This document shows, one piece after another, positions 58,660 through 64,000 of a stretch of DNA of 64,000 nt (positions are counted from its first letter, which is position 1; every line of letters starts with the position of its first letter). The notes under the pieces are model-generated. The model was not told where the DNA came from, did no database searches, and worked only from the letters and a program-made list of their open reading frames with translations. Location: the NCBI GenBank assembly GCA_045658985.1, contig JAZOWC010000066.1, positions 1 to 64,000 on the forward strand. Direction: 5' to 3'. The stretch is from RGIG3513 sp045658985. Its GTDB lineage: Bacteria; Bacillota; Clostridia; Oscillospirales; Butyricicoccaceae. Both the position numbers and the translations under genes were made by a program.

Positions 58660-60222
58660 TCAGGCGATGGGGTAGAAGATGCTGGTTCCTACGCCGATGG
58701 GCAGACCTGCAAGCAGCCAGATGATGAACAGCAGGCTCCAGCAGATGAGGAAGGTGACAGAGTAGGGCAGCATTGTTGCGGTAATGGTACCGATGCCTGC
58801 CTTCTTGTCGTAACGCTGTGCAAACATAATGATAACTGCGTAATAGGTCATCATGGGAGTGATGATGTTGGTGCAGGAGTCACCGATACGGTATGCCAGC
58901 TGGCACAGCTCGGGGCTGTAGCCGAGGAGCATAAACATAGGCACGAATACGGGAGCGAGGATGTTCCACTTGGCGCTGGCCGAGCCCATAAACAGGTTCA
59001 TAAAGGCCGAGAAGAGAATAAAGATAACTACCAGAGGAATGAGGCCGATGTTGATGCTCTTAAAGAACTCAGCGCCTGCAAGTGCGATGATGGTGCCCAG
59101 CTTGGTGTACTCAAAGTACTTGATGAACTGAGCGGAAACGAATGCCAGAGCGAGGAAGGAGCCCATAGCAGACATGGACTTGCTCAGGGAGTTTGCAACG
59201 TCCTTGTTATCCTTGAATACGCCGGTTACAAGGCCGAAAACTGTGCCGGGGATAAAGAACAGCATGGCGATAAGAACAACGATACTGTCAATGAGAGGAG
59301 TTTTGCCCAGCAGCTCGCCTGCTTCGTTACGGAAGAAGGAGTTCTGGGGGATGCAGCAGGCAACGATAGCCACAACAAAGATCAGAGCGGCGATGCCTGC
59401 CCACTTGAGGCCCTTCTTCTGCTTGTCGGTGACGGTGGTGAGGGAGAGGTCTTCTTCGGTGTGGCCTTCTTCCACGTATGTGCCCAGACGGGGCTCAACC
59501 AGCTTGTCGGTGATAAGTGTGCCCAGAATGGTGATGAGGAAGGTAGATGCAACAAGGAAGATGTAGTTGCCCATCACCTGCACCTCATATGCGGGGTCGA
59601 TGATAGATACGGCGGTCTGGGTGATACCTGCCAGCAGGGGATCGAGAGTACCGATAAGCAGGTTTGCGGAAAATCCGCCCGAAACACCTGCAAATGCAGC
59701 AGCAAGACCTGCTATGGGGTGTCTGCCGCAGGCTTTGAATACCATTGCGCCCAGAGGAATGAGAATAACATAGCCCGAGTCGGATGCGATGTTGGACATA
59801 ACGCCCAAAAATACGATCATGGGGGTGAGCAGGAACTTGGGGGTTGCCTTGACTACTCTCTTGAGCAGGGTGTCAATGAGGCCCGACTGCTCGGCAACGC
59901 CGACGCCAAGCATTGCAACCAGCACCATACCCAGAGGTGCGTAGGTGGTAAAGTTGTTGACCGCGCTGGTGAACATATAGCTCAGGCCGTCGCGGGTGAG
60001 CAGGCTGACTACGTTGACGGTGGTCTCCTGCAGCTTGCCGCCGGATACCAGCTCACCGGTTGCGGAGACGCCCAGCGCATCGCAGATGGCCGAGATCACC
60101 ACGATTGCCAGTGCCAGTATGGCAAAGAGTACTACGGGATGGGGCAGAGCGTTGCCGACCTTTTCGATGCCGTTGAGGCAGCGGTTATAAAGGCTGACTT
60201 TCTGTTTGTTCTTGGGGGACAT
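58660..60222 (-). CDS. AbgT-family transporter
   Basis: 520 residues with about twelve to thirteen membrane helices. AbgT (p-aminobenzoyl-glutamate) family: starts VSLYNRCLNGIEKVGNALPH, SDSGYVILIPLGAMVF in the first half, ILFSAFMNLFMGSASAKWNI and IGDSCTNIITPMM near the second hairpin. E. coli AbgT imports p-aminobenzoyl-glutamate, while other members export sulfonamides. Not operonic. Promoter at 60294-60322; the transcript starts at the edge of a 14-bp hairpin. Confidence 0.92.
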   Translation of the reverse strand: MSPKNKQKVSLYNRCLNGIEKVGNALPHPVVLFAILALAIVVISAICDALGVSATGELVSGGKLQETTVNVVSLLTRDGLSYMFTSAVNNFTTYAPLGMVLVAMLGVGVAEQSGLIDTLLKRVVKATPKFLLTPMIVFLGVMSNIASDSGYVILIPLGAMVFKACGRHPIAGLAAAFAGVSGGFSANLLIGTLDPLLAGITQTAVSIIDPAYEVQVMGNYIFLVASTFLITILGTLITDKLVEPRLGTYVEEGHTEEDLSLTTVTDKQKKGLKWAGIAALIFVVAIVACCIPQNSFFRNEAGELLGKTPLIDSIVVLIAMLFFIPGTVFGLVTGVFKDNKDVANSLSKSMSAMGSFLALAFVSAQFIKYFEYTKLGTIIALAGAEFFKSINIGLIPLVVIFILFSAFMNLFMGSASAKWNILAPVFVPMFMLLGYSPELCQLAYRIGDSCTNIITPMMTYYAVIIMFAQRYDKKAGIGTITATMLPYSVTFLICWSLLFIIWLLAGLPIGVGTSIFYPIA

Positions 60223-60260
60223 TCTGATTCTCCTTTTTTATCTCTTTTATAATTTTGAGC

Positions 60261-60295
60261 ATAATAAAACGCTCTATTACCGAGCGTTTTATTAT
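60261..60295 (-). terminator. Hairpin ending the sigma-serpin operon and starting the abgT leader
   Basis: 14-bp perfect stem (60261-60274 with 60282-60295) with T-rich arms. It is 80 bases past the last sigma gene and overlaps the abgT -10, so it may serve both as terminator and as 5' structure of abgT mRNA. Confidence 0.6.
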
Positions 60296-60322
60296 TATAT
60301 CAATATTTCAAGTCCAAGTCAA
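60294..60322 (-). promoter_or_regulatory. Promoter of abgT
   Basis: TTGACT (60317-60322), 17-base spacer, perfect TATAAT (60294-60299). Confidence 0.7.
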
Positions 60323-60375
60323 GGAAATTATGGACAATATACCCCGCCGTCCGTGCAGGACGGTTATTGCACCCG

Positions 60376-60933
60376 CTATACGGCAACACCCGACTGCTCA
60401 AGCCAGGCTTTGAGCGAGCGGCGCAGGGTATGCATACGCGTGGCAAGATAGGGTGCTGCCGAAAATGTCTGCTCTGCTATCTCCCGCAGACTGTAGCCGT
60501 ACCAGTAGCGGCGGACGAACATCACTCTGTCGTCCTTGCTGAGAGTATTGAGCCAGTTATGTATATGCTCGGTAAGCTGTCTGCCCTCTATCTCCTGCTC
60601 CACGGTGGAGCTTGCAGGTACGCACTCGGAGAGCTCGGACAGCATCAATGTCATGGCCTCGGAGCGTTTTTCGGCGGTGTTTTTGCGGTAGCAGCTGACA
60701 GCAATATTGCGGGCAAGCCTGCCCATATAGGCGCCGAGTGAGTGTGGCTTTTGGGGCGGGATGGTATTCCAGAGCGCGTGGTAGGTATCGTTTTCGCACT
60801 CCTCGGCATCCTCGGGCAGAGTGAGCAGATTGCGGATGATCGTCTTTATCAGAGAGCCGTAGCGCTGTCGGGCTTCTTCCAGCCCCTGCTCGTCGCGCTT
60901 AAAAAGCAGGTCTATTATACATTTGTCCTCCAT
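60376..60933 (-). CDS. ECF-like RNA polymerase sigma factor (copy 1, last in the cluster)
   Basis: 185 residues. Sigma-70 family with region 2 (about 20-85; LTLPEDAEECENDTYHALWN) and region 4 HTH (about 130-180; FVRRYWYGYSLREIAEQTFS, APYLATRMHTLRRSL). Directs RNA polymerase to its own promoters. Nearly identical to copy 2 in regions 2 and 4, with 107 identical bases in a row. It starts 31 bases after the serpin stop and, unlike copy 2, has no serpin gene after it, so it may be an orphan or may share the upstream serpin as regulator. AAAGGAG 7 bases before the ATG. Confidence 0.88.
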   Translation of the reverse strand: MEDKCIIDLLFKRDEQGLEEARQRYGSLIKTIIRNLLTLPEDAEECENDTYHALWNTIPPQKPHSLGAYMGRLARNIAVSCYRKNTAEKRSEAMTLMLSELSECVPASSTVEQEIEGRQLTEHIHNWLNTLSKDDRVMFVRRYWYGYSLREIAEQTFSAAPYLATRMHTLRRSLKAWLEQSGVAV

Positions 60934-60964
60934 GCTGTCACTCCTTTTTCTTTTTTACGCGGGG

Positions 60965-62398
60965 TTATTGGGGCGAATGGACGATGCCCACAAACAGAGG
61001 CAAGCCGTCTGTGTTGGTCAGCACGAACACAAAGGGTCTGTTGAGCTTGAGTTCTACCCTGTCATCGAGGGGATCAGTACTTCCGACATCGCCCTTTATA
61101 AAAGTGTACGCTGCGCCCTCGGCGCCTTCTTCATCGATTTTGAGGCGTGCGCCGTGGAGTGCCTGACTGACGTATATTTCGTCCAGGTCGGTGGTCAGGG
61201 GGGTAAAATCACTGACCGTCCAGTCAAAGGCGTCGGTGATGCCCAGAGCCGGAAGCGCCTCAGTCAGGTCGATCTGATCGCTGACGTCGAACTTGGGCAC
61301 AGACAGATCGACTCTGACGTTCTTGCTATCCACGCTGCTGCCACCCTGCACCATATCCCAAAAGCTGTCGCTCAGGAGAAGCTCCTCGGGGGACACGCCC
61401 TCGTCGGGCAGCACCAGCCACATTCCGCTCTGACTGAGATACTTGTATGTGGCGGCAAAATTGTCGCTCCAGTAGTAGGCCATGGTGGAGCTCTGATTCA
61501 TATAGTCCACCAGTTTTTCGCCCTTGACACCGTAGAACACGCCCACGGTGTTGCGGTTTTTGCTGAACTCTTCGCTCCAGGTGCCTTTGTAGTAGATGGT
61601 GGACACGAGCGCCATAATGGTAGCTTTATCCAGACCGAGCTCGTTGATCTGGTCGCTGAGCAGGCCTTTGGTCTGCTCGTTCATCCAGTCGCGGAGGGCT
61701 TGGTTGTAGCTTTCGCTGCCCATCTTGCCGGCGAAGGAGGATGCATAGTAGTTTTCGGCAAGGGTTTTGAGGGTGCTGTCAACGTATTCGACCTTGTTGT
61801 CGTCGCGCAGCCACAGAGAGTTGGCGGGGATGACGGTGTGCTTGCCGTCGTCGCGGTAGAGGTTATTAAACAGGGTGTTGGCCTTGGTGCGCAGGGTGGC
61901 AACGTCGCTCTCCCCAAGCAGGTCGAGAAGTTGCGCGCGTGTGTTGCCCGCGGTGGTCTCGGCAAGCATGGCCAGCGCCATATAGATGTTGATGGGCGAG
62001 CAGACGCGGTTCTGATCCACATTGCCGCCGAAGAACTCCTGCACCAGCGCACGGGTGAAGCTGTCGATGCCGCTTGTGTCAAAGTCCTCGGGCAGGCGCA
62101 GGGCGCGCTGCTCACGGCTCCACTCTTCGTAGACCTTGGACTGGTTGATGGTGGTGTTGTTTACCGCTTTGGCTCTGTCGGGGTATTCGGCGAGATATGC
62201 AGCAGAGGCCACCATACCGATGGTTGCGCCGTCGGGCCATATTGCAGAGCCTACAAAATAGCAAATTGCCAAAATTGCGGCCACGGCGGGGATATGCCAC
62301 TTACGCAGGCGCTTTTTACGGGGCGGGGTGTATGCGGCGCTGCTGACGATCTCGTCGGGCAGGTCGGTTATTGCATCGAATAATCTATGCTCCTTCAT
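60965..62398 (-). CDS. Membrane-anchored serpin with anti-sigma-like cytoplasmic tail
   Basis: 477 residues. Cytoplasmic segment (1-34; HRLFDAITDLPDEIVSSAAY, then basic RKKRLRKW), one membrane helix (about 35-53), a short stalk, and a serpin domain (about 95-477). Serpin marks: CSPINIYMALAMLAETTAGN, STIYYKGTWSEEF, the hinge EEGAEGAAY, and the closing NRPFVFVL and LPLFVGIVHSPQ. The hinge has small residues at P14-P10 as in inhibitory serpins. The start overlaps the stop of sigma copy 2 (ATGA), as sigma/anti-sigma pairs often do. Serpins trap serine or cysteine proteases irreversibly. The tail recalls Firmicute anti-sigma N-termini; that link is inference. Confidence 0.88.
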   Translation of the reverse strand: MKEHRLFDAITDLPDEIVSSAAYTPPRKKRLRKWHIPAVAAILAICYFVGSAIWPDGATIGMVASAAYLAEYPDRAKAVNNTTINQSKVYEEWSREQRALRLPEDFDTSGIDSFTRALVQEFFGGNVDQNRVCSPINIYMALAMLAETTAGNTRAQLLDLLGESDVATLRTKANTLFNNLYRDDGKHTVIPANSLWLRDDNKVEYVDSTLKTLAENYYASSFAGKMGSESYNQALRDWMNEQTKGLLSDQINELGLDKATIMALVSTIYYKGTWSEEFSKNRNTVGVFYGVKGEKLVDYMNQSSTMAYYWSDNFAATYKYLSQSGMWLVLPDEGVSPEELLLSDSFWDMVQGGSSVDSKNVRVDLSVPKFDVSDQIDLTEALPALGITDAFDWTVSDFTPLTTDLDEIYVSQALHGARLKIDEEGAEGAAYTFIKGDVGSTDPLDDRVELKLNRPFVFVLTNTDGLPLFVGIVHSPQ

Positions 62399-62952
62399 AT
62401 CGACACCCCTTCCTCTTCTAAATAGGCTTTAAGTGATCGGCGCAAATTATGCATACGTGTGGCAAGATAGGGGGCTGCAGAAAATGTCTGCTCTGCTATC
62501 TCCCGCAGACTGTAGCCGTACCAGTAGCGGCGGACAAACATTACTCTGTCCTCCTGCCCGAGGGTCTGCAGCCAGTCGGCTATCAGGCGAGTCAGCTCCC
62601 TGCCCTCCGCCTCGCTCTCGGTGGTAGCTCGCGCGGGCAGGCAGTCGGAGAGCTCGGACAGCATCAATGTCATGGCCTCGGAGCGTGTTTCGGCGGTGTT
62701 TTTGCGGTAGCGGCTGATGGCGGTATTGCGGGCAAGTCTGCCTATGTAGGCGCCCAGCGATGCAGGCTTTTGGGGCGGGATGGTATTCCAGAGCGCGTGG
62801 TAGGTATCGTTTTCGCACTCCTCGGCATCCTCGGGCAGAGTGAGCAGATTGCGGATGATCGTCTTTATCAGCGAGCCGTATTGTTGCTTTGCGGCCTCAA
62901 GCCCAAGCTCGTTGCGGGCAAACAGCAGGTCTATGATCCTATTATCCTCCAT
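62395..62952 (-). CDS. ECF-like RNA polymerase sigma factor (copy 2)
   Basis: 185 residues. Same family and layout as copy 1: region 2 with LTLPEDAEECENDTYHALWN, linker region diverged (about 95-120), region 4 with FVRRYWYGYSLREIAEQTFS. The start is 32 bases after the stop of the upstream serpin and the stop overlaps the start of the next serpin by 4 bases, so it is probably translated together with serpin 1 and controlled by it. TGAAAATATGGAGG at its start holds a weak RBS (GGAGTGAA). Confidence 0.88.
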   Translation of the reverse strand: MEDNRIIDLLFARNELGLEAAKQQYGSLIKTIIRNLLTLPEDAEECENDTYHALWNTIPPQKPASLGAYIGRLARNTAISRYRKNTAETRSEAMTLMLSELSDCLPARATTESEAEGRELTRLIADWLQTLGQEDRVMFVRRYWYGYSLREIAEQTFSAAPYLATRMHNLRRSLKAYLEEEGVSI

Positions 62953-62984
62953 ATTTTCACTCCTTTTCTCTGTATGGTGCGAGC

Positions 62985-64000
62985 TTATTGGGGATCGTGT
63001 ACTATGCCCACGAACAGCGGGAGATTCTCGCTGCTGGTGAGCACGAACACAAAGGGTCTGTCAAACCTGATCTCCACTCTGTCATCGGGAGGAGGCGCCG
63101 CACCGGGGGCAGGCAGATACACATATGCCGCGCCCTCGGCGCCCTTTTCGTCTATCTTGAGGCGGGCACCGTGAACGATCTCGTCCACCCATACATCACT
63201 CCAGTCCTCAGTCAGCGGTGAAAAATTACCCATTTGCTCATCGAACACGTCATAGACGCCGAGAGCCTTGAGGGAGTCGATCAGGTCGGTTTGGTCGGTA
63301 ATATCAAACTTGGGCAGTGACAGATCGACCATGAGATGCTTGCTCTCCACACTGTCGCCCCCCTGCACCAGATCCCAGAAGCTGTCATCACAGAGCAGCT
63401 GCTCGGGAGACACTCCCTCATCGGGCAGCACGAGCCACATTCCGCTATAGTTGAGTGATTTTTTGATTGCGGCAAAGTTCTCGCTCCAATAGTAGTTGCC
63501 CGTACTGCTCTGATTCATAAAGGTGACTTCTTTGTCCCCGCCATTGGTGTGGAAAATATCCTGAGTGTTTTTGGCTGAGTTGAACTCGGTGTCCCATTTG
63601 CTCTTGTAATATACGGTGGACACGATGGACATAACCGTGTCTTTTTTGAGCTCTACCCCCTCGATCTGATTGGAGAGCAGACCCTTGGTATTGCCGTTCA
63701 TCCAGTCTCTGAGCGCCGAGTTCATAGCGCCTGAGCCCATCTCACCCGCAAAGGTGGAGGCATAATAATTGTCACCGAGAGTCTTGAGGGTCTGCTCGTT
63801 GTATTTGGTATCATCCCTCAGCCACAGCGAGTTGGCAAGGAGTATGGCTGTTTTGCCGTCGTCGCGGTAAAGATTGTTCCACAGAATGTTGGCGCGGCTG
63901 CGCAGGGTGTCTATGCTGCTTTCGCCGAGAACCTCCAGTATCTGCTCGCGGCTGCTGCCCCCTGCCGTCTCGGCAAGCATCGACAGCGCCATATACACGT
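62985..64000 (-). CDS. Serpin, C-terminal part (runs off right edge)
   Basis: About 338 residues are visible; the N-terminus lies beyond the window. Homologous along its length to the serpin at 60965 (AETAGGSSREQ, VSTVYYKSKW, MNQSSTGNYYWSENF, and closing DRPFVFVL and LPLFVGIVHDPQ). Hinge EKGAEGAAY is kept, but the rest of the reactive loop is rich in Pro and Ala (YLPAPGAAPPPDD), unlike copy 1. A different target protease is likely. Whether it has the same membrane anchor cannot be seen. It precedes sigma copy 2 by 32 bases. Confidence 0.88.
   Translation of the reverse strand, partial: VYMALSMLAETAGGSSREQILEVLGESSIDTLRSRANILWNNLYRDDGKTAILLANSLWLRDDTKYNEQTLKTLGDNYYASTFAGEMGSGAMNSALRDWMNGNTKGLLSNQIEGVELKKDTVMSIVSTVYYKSKWDTEFNSAKNTQDIFHTNGGDKEVTFMNQSSTGNYYWSENFAAIKKSLNYSGMWLVLPDEGVSPEQLLCDDSFWDLVQGGDSVESKHLMVDLSLPKFDITDQTDLIDSLKALGVYDVFDEQMGNFSPLTEDWSDVWVDEIVHGARLKIDEKGAEGAAYVYLPAPGAAPPPDDRVEIRFDRPFVFVLTSSENLPLFVGIVHDPQ

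Noticed and set aside
60376..64000. Prophage or integrative element carrying the serpins
   Set aside because: No integrase, transposase, phage or conjugation genes were seen nearby, and codon use matches the rest of the window.

Overview
The window looks like chromosome from a gut-type, low-to-mid GC Firmicute of the class Clostridia, probably Oscillospiraceae/Ruminococcaceae. Evidence: AGGAGG ribosome-binding sites throughout, the Gram-positive gene order glmU-prs-pth-mfd, the asp23-fakA pair, a LexA box of the Bacillus/Clostridia type, lipoprotein signal peptides, and bacterial serpins paired with sigma factors (bacterial serpins are known from gut Clostridia such as [Eubacterium] siraeum; a species assignment would be a guess). 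There is no rRNA, no CRISPR and no clear phage or IS element; one tRNA-Arg is present.

Layout. (1) 1-9.1 kb, minus strand: secreted lipoproteins built from a shared set of modules: an NlpC/P60 domain, a DUF11-like domain, a second NlpC-like domain that has lost its catalytic residues, InlB-type B repeats, and SGNH-like domains. The largest is about 1782 residues with four SGNH-like repeats. (2) 9.3-18.9 kb, minus strand: a run oppB-oppC-oppD-oppF-ald-alr followed by two signal-less NlpC/P60 proteins, read here as a murein-peptide/alanine salvage operon, preceded by a strong promoter and a structured leader. (3) 19.5-24.8 kb: a Cys-rich mini membrane protein and a sugar-acid locus (LarA-like epimerase, gnd, PfkB kinase) divergent from a LacI regulator with a candidate operator. 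(4) 25-29.3 kb: malic enzyme, a hairpin array, an amino-acid ABC transporter and a 49-residue membrane protein. (5) 29.3-35.3 kb: nitroreductase, prfB, LysR, lexA-recG under a LexA box, and a LUD-domain gene split by a -1 frameshift at an A9 run. (6) 35.4-44.1 kb: foldase lipoprotein, mfd, pth, prs and a GlmU with a decayed uridyltransferase half; divergent is a DnaD protein carrying the zinc segment of the DnaI/DnaC loader. (7) 44.1-51.8 kb: CofE-like ligase, membrane proteins, fakA-asp23, pgeF, YmdB-type phosphodiesterase, tRNA-Arg. (8) 51.8-52.2 kb: noncoding repeat island with a copy of the tRNA 3' end and a hairpin array whose spacers invert halfway. (9) 52.3-60.2 kb: hydrolase, D-aminopeptidase, EamA-MATE-ATC hydrolase operon, CorC-like protein, AbgT transporter. 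(10) 60.4-64 kb: alternating sigma factor and membrane-anchored serpin genes.

The most promising undescribed system is region 10: each sigma gene runs into a serpin gene through an ATGA overlap, and the serpin has a short cytoplasmic anti-sigma-like tail, one transmembrane helix and an external serpin domain. This is the architecture expected of a protease-sensing sigma/anti-sigma switch in which the sensor is a suicide protease inhibitor. The second is the modular family of tandem active and inactive NlpC/P60 domains in regions 1 and 2. All functional statements come from reading the sequence by eye; no database search was run.
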